Shown here: piece after piece, positions 21,821-29,734 of the stretch
Layout of the letters: every line of letters starts with the position of its first letter
Numbering within the stretch: position 1 is the stretch's first letter
DNA from: Bacillus sp. MUM 116
GTDB lineage: Bacteria > Bacillota > Bacilli > Bacillales > Cytobacillaceae
DNA length: 38,169 nt
Reading direction: 5' to 3'
Assembly (NCBI RefSeq): GCF_001866655.1
Contig: NZ_MLYR01000064.1
Location: 1-38,169, forward strand
The notes under the pieces: generated by a model
What the model was told of the DNA's origin: nothing
The model's input: only the letters and a program-made list of their open reading frames with translations
Database searches by the model: none
Translations under genes and position numbers: made by a program

Positions 21821-23762
21821 TCCGAATCTCCTCCTTTGTGTATATTGGCAATAAAACCGTGAATGTCGTTCCTTTATTCGGAATACTGTTTACTTGAATA
21901 TCCCCATTGTTCTCTTTTATTAAATTGTAGGATAAGGTCAGCCCCAATCCGACGCCTTTTCCCTTTGTCGTAAAAAATGGTTCAAAGATATGGTTGAGTT
22001 CCCCTTGCTCCATTCCTTTGCCAGTATCTCTAATCATAATCCTCCCTTTCTCAAAATCCTCTTTCTCCATGAAGATTATAATTTTCTTCACTTCTGTTTC
22101 TTCCACTGCATGAATGGCATTTAATAATAGATTAAGGAGGACCTGACGAATTTGCTGCGGATCAATGTGAAAAACAAGGTCAGGTTCTATGGATTGTTCA
22201 AATTCAACCCGATTTTTATCCATGGTTACTCTTAGTATAGCTAGGAAGGAGGTCAGCTGGGTAGCAGTGCAGGGTTGAATATTCGGTAAGCTAGGACGAG
22301 CATAATCAATTAAGTCTGTTACAATTCGATTGAGTCTGTTCACTTCTTCTGGTAAATGCTCCATCAGTACCTTTTGAAATTTCGGTTGTCCGAGTTTCCT
22401 GGGAATCAGGTCTATGAAAGTTTTAATTGACGTTAACGGGTTCCGAATTTCATGAGCTACACCCGCTACCAACTGGCCAAGTGCGTGGAGCTTCTCCTGT
22501 GTAATGAGCTTTTGTTCGAGTTTCTTTTTTTCTGTTTCGTCGTTCATTGAGAGCAAATAGCCTGCCTGGTTTTCAAGTGAGTTAAACATCTTATTTAGAG
22601 AATAATAGATTACCTTTCGTTCTCCATGATCATTTATTTCTAAAGAGCGGTAATATTCAGCACCTTCTTGTTGCAATGCTTGTCCTAAACGATAATGCTC
22701 AAAAAGCTTCAAAAAAATGGGGGAATGCTGAAGGTTGAACTTCGTATGTGCGGGAAGTTCAAGAATTTCCAATGCCCGCTTATTACAACTCGTGATCTTA
22801 AAATCGATATCGAAAGTGACAATGCCCGTGTCGATATTATTTAAAATTTGATCTTTAAATGCATTGCTATCAGCCGTTCGCTGCCGTTGCTGTTGTAAAT
22901 CTTCATTTATTAGTTGGAGGTCTTTTGTATGAAGATTCACAGCTGCTTTTAACCGTTGATTCCAAACATAGATCACAATGAGGATCAGTGCACCAATCAA
23001 AAGAAAGATAAATAAAAAGAAGACAAAATGTTGCAAACGGGCAATTTTAGCTTCGGTTTCCGGACTAACCCATTTATCAATTAATTTATTTACTTCTCCC
23101 TTAGCCTTTAATTTTGTAAGCGTTTGATTAATGATGGAAAGGAGGCCCTTATTCCCTTCCTTTACGGCAATCGCATAATCGGCCGGATTAATGACTTCAT
23201 TAAAAATGACGTAATTGTCTTCTTGACCAAACTCTTTTAAAAAGAAGGAAGCTGTAAATTCATTCCCAATAAAAACATCCGCCCGGTCATTTAGAAGCGT
23301 CAAAAGACCAGAGTATTGATTTGGCACCAAGGTAAGATTCGTATTTCTTAAATTTAATAACGTGCTTAGAACAGGAGTATGATCTTGCAGGACAATATGC
23401 ATTCCTCTTAGATCTTCGATACTTTTAATTTTGTCCCTACTTTTTTTGGGGATTATTAACGAATCTGACATCGTAAAGTAGGGTTGAGAAAAATCGAATA
23501 CTTTATCCTTTTCGGTGGTATAGGTGACCCCTGCAATCGCATCAACTTTACCATCTCTTAATGCCTGTTCCGCTTCATGCATCTCCATTGGTATATATTC
23601 AAACGTAAGCCCATTTTCATCTGCGATTTTTTCCATTAATTCAATACTTATGCCTGTCAGTGACCCTTGTTGATCTTTATAAGAAAAAGGAGGAAGATTC
23701 CATTCCCCCGCGATTTTATAGGTTTTATCTTCAGCAAATACGATACGTTGTGATAAGGCCAT
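21795..23762 (-). CDS. Sensor histidine kinase with extracellular SBP_bac_3 domain
   Basis: 655 residues from the first ATG. Residues about 15-245 form an amino-acid-binding-protein-like (family 3) sensor domain (WNLPPFSYKDQQGSLTGISIEL opening). A membrane helix lies near 260-285, a PAS-like domain near 310-400, then the HisKA domain with His437 in GVAHEIRNPLTS, N-box QVLLNLLLNAIHA, G1 DTGKGM, F-box FEPFFTTKGKG and G2 GLGLTLSY. The start is problematic. In the same frame upstream, codons for IQKQVRRFFIVISLLLF would complete a proper signal peptide, and an AGGAGG lies seven bases before an ATC at 23813, but no ATG, GTG or TTG exists there. The true start may be a non-standard codon. Confidence 0.93.
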   Translation of the reverse strand: MALSQRIVFAEDKTYKIAGEWNLPPFSYKDQQGSLTGISIELMEKIADENGLTFEYIPMEMHEAEQALRDGKVDAIAGVTYTTEKDKVFDFSQPYFTMSDSLIIPKKSRDKIKSIEDLRGMHIVLQDHTPVLSTLLNLRNTNLTLVPNQYSGLLTLLNDRADVFIGNEFTASFFLKEFGQEDNYVIFNEVINPADYAIAVKEGNKGLLSIINQTLTKLKAKGEVNKLIDKWVSPETEAKIARLQHFVFFLFIFLLIGALILIVIYVWNQRLKAAVNLHTKDLQLINEDLQQQRQRTADSNAFKDQILNNIDTGIVTFDIDFKITSCNKRALEILELPAHTKFNLQHSPIFLKLFEHYRLGQALQQEGAEYYRSLEINDHGERKVIYYSLNKMFNSLENQAGYLLSMNDETEKKKLEQKLITQEKLHALGQLVAGVAHEIRNPLTSIKTFIDLIPRKLGQPKFQKVLMEHLPEEVNRLNRIVTDLIDYARPSLPNIQPCTATQLTSFLAILRVTMDKNRVEFEQSIEPDLVFHIDPQQIRQVLLNLLLNAIHAVEETEVKKIIIFMEKEDFEKGRIMIRDTGKGMEQGELNHIFEPFFTTKGKGVGLGLTLSYNLIKENNGDIQVNSIPNKGTTFTVLLPIYTKEEIRIEAKSTGY

Positions 23763-24069
23763 AAATAAAAGGAGACTAATGACGATAAAAAATCGCCTGA
23801 CCTGTTTTTGGATAACACTACCTCCTTTTGGATAAGATTTTAAAATTCAGAATAATAATTTAATCATATGGAAATCTGCGGATGATAGCAAGTTCTCTTA
23901 TTCCTGCTTTTGGGAGAATACTGGCAGAGCGGGTATCGGTCCCTTAATTTCAAATAATTCCATTTCTATAAATACTTTTAAATTATTGGGCAATACATTT
24001 TTATTTTTGTTCACAAATCGGATAATTTTTACTGGTATATCTCAAACTAAGTAAAAAAGGGGAGCTTAT
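23763..24069. other. Divergent spacer, including a probable unannotated signal peptide of the kinase
   Basis: The part next to the kinase (23763-23813) translates in frame as the missing basic and hydrophobic parts of a signal peptide, with AAAGGAGG at about 23821-23828. The remainder is A/T-rich and holds the GGGGAG ribosome binding site of the CBO0543-type gene at 24061-24066. I see no -24/-12 promoter for the kinase gene. Confidence 0.5.
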
Positions 24070-24564
24070 ATGAAATCAGATTATTTTGTGTTGCTTCTAC
24101 TATGGATAATACTACCTGTTGCGATTTGGAAAGTTATCCCTCGAAATCGACTTCGCGAAGCCATTGCCACCCTTTTGTTATTTCAGATGTTAACGTGGTT
24201 GTTCAGTATTTATCTAACCTATTTTGGCTTACTTGAATCACCCATTCGAATTTTTAAAAATGCAACAAAAATAAATTTTACGATGGAATATTTAGCTTTT
24301 CCTTTTTTTGCTCTTCTGTTCCAGCTTAAATTCCCAAAAAACGCACATTTTATAAGACGTGCGTTCCATTATTTGTTTTGGATAGGCATTATTTTAACTT
24401 TTATGTTTTTGATGGGGAAATTTACAAACATAATGAATATTAGTATGGAGAATCTCATTAGAAGTTTTTTTAATTTTATCATTGAGTTTTGGATATGCCG
24501 TCATTATGTTTTATGGATCATGGCACATCCTGACTTTGAAAGGTTAGAGACGAATGAAGATTGA
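24070..24564 (+). CDS. CBO0543 family membrane protein, copy 1
   Basis: A 164-residue integral membrane protein with about five hydrophobic helices. Family traits visible are the short first helix followed by IPRNRLREAIATLLLFQMLTW, LTYFGLLESPIRIFKNATKINFTMEY, and a C-terminal aromatic-rich helix. It starts at ATG 24070 behind GGGGAG. Its last bases overlap the start of a homologous gene by 11 bases, so the two are coupled. The function of the family is unknown; it is widespread in spore-forming Firmicutes. Confidence 0.8.
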   Translation: MKSDYFVLLLLWIILPVAIWKVIPRNRLREAIATLLLFQMLTWLFSIYLTYFGLLESPIRIFKNATKINFTMEYLAFPFFALLFQLKFPKNAHFIRRAFHYLFWIGIILTFMFLMGKFTNIMNISMENLIRSFFNFIIEFWICRHYVLWIMAHPDFERLETNED

Positions 24565-25021
24565 CCCGTTGATTTTATACACTCTATATGGCTGTACTTT
24601 TATTTCATTAGCATTCATACCAAAGGATAAATTAAGAGAGGCCAGCATCATCTTCTTATTTCAACAGTGTGTTACATGGTTTGCTGGGATTCTTGCTGTG
24701 GGATTCAACTTACTAGAGTACCCTGTTCGGGAACTCGCTAAAGTGAATGGCACCAGCTTTTTATATGAGTTCTTTTTATATCCCGTCGTAACCATCTTCT
24801 TTTGTCTCTTTTACCCCAAAACCAATTCTATTTGGAGAAAATTGATCTATATTAGTGCATTTACCACAGGATTAACTTTACCTGAAGTCATCATTGAAAA
24901 GTATACAAATCTGATTATGTATATTAATTGGAAATGGTATTATACTTGGGCATCTGTTTATGCTACCTTATTTTTAGCAGGGATATTTTATAAATGGTAT
25001 TTTAAGTTAAATAGCCGCTAG
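24554..25021 (+). CDS. CBO0543 family membrane protein, copy 2
   Basis: 155 residues with the same layout as the preceding gene: IPKDKLREASIIFLFQQCVTW, NLLEYPVRELAKVNGTSFLYEF, YPVVTIFFCLFYPK and, as is typical of the family, LPEVIIEKYTNLIMYINWKWYYTWASVYATL near the C-terminus. It starts at ATG 24554, inside the end of copy 1. The charged segment EKYTNLI is better conserved here than in copy 1 (GKFTNIM). The two proteins probably arose by tandem duplication and may form a heteromer. Confidence 0.85.
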   Translation: MKIDPLILYTLYGCTFISLAFIPKDKLREASIIFLFQQCVTWFAGILAVGFNLLEYPVRELAKVNGTSFLYEFFLYPVVTIFFCLFYPKTNSIWRKLIYISAFTTGLTLPEVIIEKYTNLIMYINWKWYYTWASVYATLFLAGIFYKWYFKLNSR

Positions 25022-25053
25022 ATCGTAAAGGAGTTACTTTATTTTCTTTGCCA

Positions 25054-25086
25054 TAAAAAAACTACTCAATAGGAGCAGTTTTTTCA
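25054..25086. terminator. Bidirectional terminator
   Basis: AAAAAAACTACTC pairs with GAGCAGTTTTTT around a five-base loop, between the convergent CBO0543 pair and the repeat-protein gene. Confidence 0.75.
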
Positions 25087-25091
25087 TAACG

Positions 25092-25676
25092 TCACACTTC
25101 TTTTTGGTCGCTATCTTCACCTGAGTTTTCTGCCGTGCCAGATTCATCTCCACCCACTGCTTGCTGCTGTTTCGTATTGGAACTTGCAATGGCAGCATTC
25201 GTTCCAGATGCACTATCATCTCCACTACCACTTGCAACCTGAGTAGCACCTGCCTGTTCCGTGCTTGTTTGATTTACTTGATTATTGATGACAATTACAA
25301 TTTCCTCATCATGTTGAGAGTGTTCATGCTTCTTTTGATGCGGTTCAATCTGTTCACCACTCATACCTGAATTCCTAGCACGTCCCTTGGCTCCTACACC
25401 TTGCTGTTGCTCGGTATTCGACGAATCAAGTGCAGCATTATTCCCCGCCGCGCTGTTTCGTCCTGCCCCACTGGCAATTTGTGTGGTATTGGGGGCACTT
25501 GTAAACTGGTTATTAATGACGATTACAATTTTCCCTTTATCAGTATGAGAACCAACATTAACTTCTTGTCCATCTTCTTTTACGATTCGGACCTTGATGG
25601 CCTGATTAAGATTTTTATCTTCATTTTTATCTTCACTTTGATTATTCTTATAATATTTGTTATTGAGGCTCCCCAT
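25092..25676 (-). CDS. Two-repeat Asn/Ser/Ala/Gln-rich protein of unknown function
   Basis: 194 residues from ATG 25676 (AAGGTGGTG six bases upstream; the frame extends 22 codons further without support). The acidic/Asn-rich head is followed by KVRIVKEDGQEVNVG (28-42). Two copies of a ~50-residue unit then follow, residues about 50-98 and 126-176, each starting IVIVINNQ and continuing through QIASGAGRNSAAGNNAAL or QVASGSGDDSASGTNAAI to SSNT.QQQ.VG. The units are joined by a His/Lys/Gln-rich linker. No signal peptide or membrane helix. The Asn/Gln/Ser repeats with alternating small residues recall curlin-like beta-solenoid units, but the match is only in style. A spore-surface role is possible. 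Confidence 0.7.
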   Translation of the reverse strand: MGSLNNKYYKNNQSEDKNEDKNLNQAIKVRIVKEDGQEVNVGSHTDKGKIVIVINNQFTSAPNTTQIASGAGRNSAAGNNAALDSSNTEQQQGVGAKGRARNSGMSGEQIEPHQKKHEHSQHDEEIVIVINNQVNQTSTEQAGATQVASGSGDDSASGTNAAIASSNTKQQQAVGGDESGTAENSGEDSDQKEV

Positions 25677-25924
25677 TTCTTCACCACCTTCCATTCTAAC
25701 TAATACTAATAAATGACATGTTCTTAGGAATGGCTTGGACAAAAAAACATTTTTTTAAAATAATTTTTCCTCTTAACCGATCCCGTTAATGCAGTAAGTA
25801 CAATTTCGTCCTAATGGTATTTTTCGATTCCTGTCTGAATGCCCGCCTTTTTTTGGACTAGACGAACAAGACCTTTCTATTAAGTATTGGTCTGACCCAC
25901 AAACAAAAGTAAAGAAGATAAAAC

Positions 25925-25953
25925 AAAAGTGGCATCTCTGCCACTTTTTTATT
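25925..25953. terminator. Terminator of the PHP-domain gene
   Basis: AAAAGTGGCA / TGCCACTTTTTT with a short loop, 14 bases beyond the stop of the minus-strand gene; it is T-rich on both sides. The remaining 25677-25924 shows only the GGTCTGACCC motif near 25892. Confidence 0.8.
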
Positions 25954-25966
25954 GTGTCTATTCCCA

Positions 25967-27661
25967 TCATTTATTTAAAGAACCTGCAGAGGAATGACCG
26001 GATCCACCTTTCTCTGCAACATCAACAAAGATCGGATTCGAATAAAACCACAAGCTGGTGTAGTTACGGTCATTGATGTTGTTGAAACGCTCTTCATTCT
26101 CCTCTGGCGTAGGTGTTCCATCATAATCAAAGGATTGATCCTTCAACGGCTCGCCGTTACGCGTATAGCCTCCCACATCCGTGCCAAGGTTGGTACCGCG
26201 CAGGCGATAATATCGGTTCGTATCAGCCTTTACTTTGTAAGTAATCGTATAATAGCCATCTTTATCCGGCTTTCCCCAGTCTTTCTTCGTAAAGCGCTTG
26301 ACGACTTTAGTCGTATCGTTCGTCATATGGCTGGCATATTGGCTTTTATCGAGCTTGCCCGTTACCTTACCGGAAATTAAATCAATATGGTCGACCTTGA
26401 CCTTGTTCGTAACGGAAGTTTCATGAGCGGTAATCGGTGCGTAGTTGTTGTACTCTGGACTTTTAAAGCGAACGCTGATCGTCGTTTTATCCCCCTTAGA
26501 CACTTGCAAATCTTCGCCCATCTCCGCTTGTTTTTTATTTCCACTTGCCTTGAATTCCAGCGCATTAATAAGGTCGCCATATACAGCGAAGGATTTGCCT
26601 GAACGCATACCTGCAACTACATCCTTGAAATCATTGCCCTTTACCCAAACATAGTTTCTTGAATACTCGCTTGGCCAGTAACCGCTAGAGTATTTACGGT
26701 TGCTTGCTACTTTGAAATGGAAATCCGAATTGGTAAAGTTCCAGAAATGCCGGCCTTCACCAAGTAACGAATCCCATATGCCTCCCACCTTAGCGACCAT
26801 CACATCCGTACCACCGTAAATATCAGACATCTCAGATCGGTTATAACTGGCTGCCATCTGATTTCCTGGCATTCCTTCCATACCAAAGACAAGTTTTGGA
26901 GCAATGTCATTCATCTTACGAAGATCTTCAATGGTCACTTCCCCACTCTCCCCATTGTGCCTGGATGGATGATTCGGCAAGACCAAGCTTTCAGGATAGT
27001 TGTCCTTTAGCCATTGAATTGCTTCAAAGGTTTTGTCTTTGTTTGGCTTCAGCTCATCCTTCGTCGGTCGATTGCCCCATCGTTCGGCTTCGTTCGAATG
27101 AAACCTGTCCGCACTTGTATCGTAGCTGTACAACCATTCAAACTGATGGATCGCATCCATCGGAACAGCATTACTTTTGGAATCAATAATGCCGACCGAA
27201 GCATGATCCAATCCCATCATATCCCATTCAAATCCAGGGTAGATCAACTTGCCAGCATATTTTCCGACTGCCTGTAGAGCTTGGATCTTTGCCAGCTGAT
27301 CTTGAATGGCATCCCAGCGTGCGGTAAGCTTGTCATTACCATCAGGATCTCTGGGCGAATTACGGAAATGGTCGCTCAACATGATAAAGTCAAAAGGCTT
27401 GCCATAAGTTAAGTTCGCCACCCCTTCAGCGGGCAATTGATTCATATTCTCACGGAAAGCAGCATTCAACACATTTTCAACTTTCATATAAGGCTCTGAC
27501 GCATCACTCGATTGTATGGTATGGACATGATACTCACCAGACATCCATTTACCTGCATCCACGTTAGGTTTTTTTGACTCCGCCGATACGGTCATCATAC
27601 TCTGCGACAGAGCGAACACAGCAATCGAACCACATATTAATGACTTAAGTTTCCTCTTCAC
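25967..27661 (-). CDS. Secreted PHP-domain protein (putative metallophosphoesterase)
   Basis: 564 residues from GTG 27661 (AAGGAG nine bases upstream); the frame runs 47 codons further into repeat-adjacent DNA without support. A signal peptide ends at VSA, residue 27. The PHP-type metal ligands are recognisable: EYHVHT (His45, His47), DFIMLSDHFRNS (near 95), LPNHPSRH, and NFTNSDFHF. The C-terminal 150 residues are beta-rich with no obvious family. PHP enzymes are metal-dependent phosphoesterases; a secreted one would act on extracellular phosphoesters or nucleic acids. It is flanked downstream by a terminator and upstream by a ~300-bp repeat. The natural substrate is not evident. Confidence 0.8.
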   Translation of the reverse strand: MKRKLKSLICGSIAVFALSQSMMTVSAESKKPNVDAGKWMSGEYHVHTIQSSDASEPYMKVENVLNAAFRENMNQLPAEGVANLTYGKPFDFIMLSDHFRNSPRDPDGNDKLTARWDAIQDQLAKIQALQAVGKYAGKLIYPGFEWDMMGLDHASVGIIDSKSNAVPMDAIHQFEWLYSYDTSADRFHSNEAERWGNRPTKDELKPNKDKTFEAIQWLKDNYPESLVLPNHPSRHNGESGEVTIEDLRKMNDIAPKLVFGMEGMPGNQMAASYNRSEMSDIYGGTDVMVAKVGGIWDSLLGEGRHFWNFTNSDFHFKVASNRKYSSGYWPSEYSRNYVWVKGNDFKDVVAGMRSGKSFAVYGDLINALEFKASGNKKQAEMGEDLQVSKGDKTTISVRFKSPEYNNYAPITAHETSVTNKVKVDHIDLISGKVTGKLDKSQYASHMTNDTTKVVKRFTKKDWGKPDKDGYYTITYKVKADTNRYYRLRGTNLGTDVGGYTRNGEPLKDQSFDYDGTPTPEENEERFNNINDRNYTSLWFYSNPIFVDVAEKGGSGHSSAGSLNK

Positions 27662-27789
27662 GATAGTAATCTCCTTTTTTTCATAATTCCATATATTATT
27701 CACAATTAACCAAAACTCATTATATTTGAGATTTGTAAAACTACTTGTAGTTGTTATGTAAAATTTTAGTAAATTAGCGATCAAATTCA

Positions 27790-28085
27790 TTACAATCGAC
27801 AAGTTGTGACGCTAATTTTTCAATCAAACGTTTGATTAAAACCGCAACAAAGCCTTTTGGAAAACGAACATTGTCCAGTTTCCGAGGAAATATTTTGTCG
27901 ATGATTTCGGCTAGCTTTTCCCGGTTAATCTCCCAAACTATCAAAAAATGGCATAATATCACAAACTTTGACTGGCTTCTACAAATAGGATATCCATTCA
28001 AACGTTTGATTAGATCCTTAGAAAACATTGCAAAACGAAGATTTCTTCCTTCACGTTAGTAAAAAAAATCGTCGAAAATTGCCTA
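27790..28085 (-). repeat. Palindrome-bearing ~300-bp repeat, copy C
   Basis: A complete copy: ACAATCGACAAGTTGTGACGC at the left, AATCAAACGTTTGATT at 27822-27837, GCCTTTTGGAAAACGAACA, TTTCCGAGGAAATATTTTGTCG, CTTTTCCCGGTTAATCTCCC, a second CAAACGTTTGATTA at 27999-28012, and AAATCGTCGAAAATTG at the right. The frames 27774-28028 and 27832-28059 are made of this repeat. Confidence 0.75.
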
Positions 28086-28130
28086 GTAAGGAAAGTCAAA
28101 TCGTGTGATCCTCCATTATGTTTCCACAGG

Positions 28131-28197
28131 AATGGTCCTCGAGGTCTATTTTTATTCATTTATTGGATCAAAATAGCTGGCTGAAGCCCCCTTGGTC
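28131..28197. repeat. ~62-bp dispersed hairpin repeat, diverged copy 3
   Basis: AATGGTCCTCGAGGTCTATTTTTATTCATTTATTGGATC matches the inner part of the 4741 copy (GAGTCTATTTTATTCATTT, then TGGACC), followed by a degenerate AAAATAGC block. It is the most diverged of the four copies. It lies 45 bases after the ~300-bp repeat copy C, as copy 4 lies next to copy D. Confidence 0.5.
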
Positions 28198-28274
28198 CGT
28201 GTTAGTTGTAAAACTAGAGGAAAGTTGGGATAATACTAGAGTTATAGACTTATTAATATTTTGGGGGCATTTCA

Positions 28275-28916
28275 GTGAAAAATAAATTAATCGCATCCGC
28301 ATTAGGTGCCGTAATGCTAAGTGGAACATTATTTTGTAGTCATATTGGAAAGGTTGAAGCAGCGACTGTTACTAATGGTAAATTGACAGCTATTACAACA
28401 GCATACAGCAATGCTAGTTTGAAATATCCTCTTTATACCATTAATAGTAAAGGTAAGAAAGTATTAGTCACTGTAGCTAAAGGCTCTACAGCTTACAAAT
28501 ACAATTCATTATGGTTCAAAGAATCTATCAAATATACAAAATATAAACTCGTTAATCATAAATATGTTAAAGGTACAATTTCAGCAACAGTTTATGTTCC
28601 AAGTAAGTATGTGAAAGTTGATAAGCCAAAGCCAGTGTATGGTATCACCCTTGCTGAATACAATCAAATTAAAATAGGCATGACACTAGCTGAAGTAAAA
28701 CAAATCATTGGTACCAATGCTACTTTAAAATTAGATAGTTCCAATTCATGGGATGAAGATCAATATGATAATGACTTGAACGTAATCGGGACTATCCATC
28801 ATACTGACAGTAGTTATTCTTGGGATTATACAAGTCCTGATTTCGATACTATGGATGTATCATTTGATTTTAGCGATAACAAACTTACAAACAAATATGA
28901 ATATGGTTTGAAGTAA
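28275..28916 (+). CDS. Secreted protein with C-terminal BLIP/SmpA-like domain
   Basis: 213 residues from GTG 28275 (GGGGG about seven bases upstream). A signal peptide ends near VEA, residue 29. The first half (30-118) is a Lys/Tyr/Thr-rich beta region (TAYSNASLKYPLYTINSKGK and similar). The second half begins GITLAEYNQIKIGMTLAEVKQIIG (about 123-146), the hallmark of the small alpha/beta fold shared by beta-lactamase inhibitor proteins, SmpA/BamE and DUF3862. An Asp/Ser/Trp-rich beta sheet region follows. Its target is unknown. It stands alone with its own terminator. Confidence 0.7.
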   Translation: MKNKLIASALGAVMLSGTLFCSHIGKVEAATVTNGKLTAITTAYSNASLKYPLYTINSKGKKVLVTVAKGSTAYKYNSLWFKESIKYTKYKLVNHKYVKGTISATVYVPSKYVKVDKPKPVYGITLAEYNQIKIGMTLAEVKQIIGTNATLKLDSSNSWDEDQYDNDLNVIGTIHHTDSSYSWDYTSPDFDTMDVSFDFSDNKLTNKYEYGLK

Positions 28917-28923
28917 ATAAAAT

Positions 28924-28950
28924 AAGGCTACCTTTTGGTAGTCTTTTTAT
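28924..28950 (+). terminator. Terminator
   Basis: AGGCTACC / GGTAGTCT with a TTTT loop and a T-rich tail. Confidence 0.8.
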
Positions 28951-29015
28951 TATGTAATGTATTAGGAGAATTCCAAATATGGCTTTGACCTGAAAGGAAC
29001 TATTGCAACAATGAG

Positions 29016-29031
29016 CGGGGGTCTGCCCCCG
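29016..29031. repeat. CGGGGGTCTGCCCCCG palindrome
   Basis: A 16-base GC-rich palindrome in A/T-rich DNA, related to the GGTCTGACCC motif found at several other places. No gene is associated with it. The surrounding 28951-29270 holds no coding region that I can support. Confidence 0.5.
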
Positions 29032-29075
29032 AAACTCACCACTTGCCCCAATTTGGTTAACGATATAAGAATATA

Positions 29076-29104
29076 AAAAGGTCAGCTAATCATTTAGCCA
29101 ACCA
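29076..29104 (-). terminator. Terminator-like hairpin on the minus strand
   Basis: On the minus strand GGTTGGCTAA pairs with TTAGCTGACC (two wobble pairs) around a four-base loop, followed by TTTTTATATTC. It may be a second terminator beyond the SinI gene. Confidence 0.4.
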
Positions 29105-29271
29105 TTCCATAAAATCATTTAGTAATCTGCTTAGTGTCAACTCCGTATTTAGTTAACAACGAAATCTCAACAGTAGTCGCAAGCATCTTATTTCCAACCA
29201 GAAGTTTCTGGTGACCTTATTATACGAAGGGTTAGTTGAAATAAGGAAAAAAATATTTGACGAAAAGTGTG

Positions 29272-29295
29272 AAAAAAATAGACCTCTAAGAGGTC
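29272..29295 (-). terminator. Terminator of the sinI-like gene
   Basis: On the minus strand GACCTCTTAGAGGTC, a near-perfect palindromic stem, is followed by TATTTTTTTC immediately beyond the stop codon. Confidence 0.7.
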
Positions 29296-29298
29296 AGG

Positions 29299-29418
29299 TC
29301 ACGAAGACTTATTTAGAAAATCCCTAATTTCATTAGAAGGAATCCCTAACTCTAAAGCTTTCTTAATAAGTTCAACCCATTCTTTATCTAATTCTTTTTC
29401 ACTAGCAATTGTAGTCAT
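29299..29418 (-). CDS. SinI family anti-repressor
   Basis: A 39-residue protein from ATG 29418, with GGGGGC seven bases upstream; the frame continues 28 codons further without support. It is almost entirely the SinI dimerisation segment: ELDKEWVELIKKALELGIPSNEIRDFLNK. SinI binds SinR through this helical hairpin and relieves repression of biofilm and sporulation genes. No SinR-type gene is adjacent, so it is an orphan that would act on a repressor encoded elsewhere. The overall length is shorter than B. subtilis SinI (57 residues), lacking the N-terminal tail. Confidence 0.85.
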   Translation of the reverse strand: MTTIASEKELDKEWVELIKKALELGIPSNEIRDFLNKSS

Positions 29419-29734
29419 AATATTGCCCCCTAAAATATGTACTATTTTAGGTAACTCAGCCATCATAGTATAAAACCTTAGACCTGTAGCTTTGCGTCCC
29501 AATCTTTCAAAGGGTTTGCCTTTATCTATTTATAGTATTAAAGAACTAATATAATAGTACTATAATCCTTTTGTGACTCTAAACATATAAAATTCCAAAA
29601 AGTTCGACAAAATATGAAAAAATTGGGAATTACGCCGTAGTACGTGTATAATCCGCAATCGAAGAGGTGCTTGTTGAACAGGTGCTTATCTAGTAAAGTC
29701 CTATGTTTGTGTACGTTGAATACAAAAAATATGA
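29419..29734. other. Intergenic region between sinI-like and the large secreted protein gene
   Basis: A/T-rich, with several AT-only inverted stretches near 29525-29565 that could hold promoters of the sinI-like gene. I find no open frame with a ribosome binding site and no clear terminator for the large gene ending at 29735. Confidence 0.35.

Noticed and set aside
27774..28059. CRISPR or tandem-repeat array
   Set aside because: The palindromes recur, but the intervals are irregular and the copies are dispersed over 28 kb; no direct repeat-spacer pattern.
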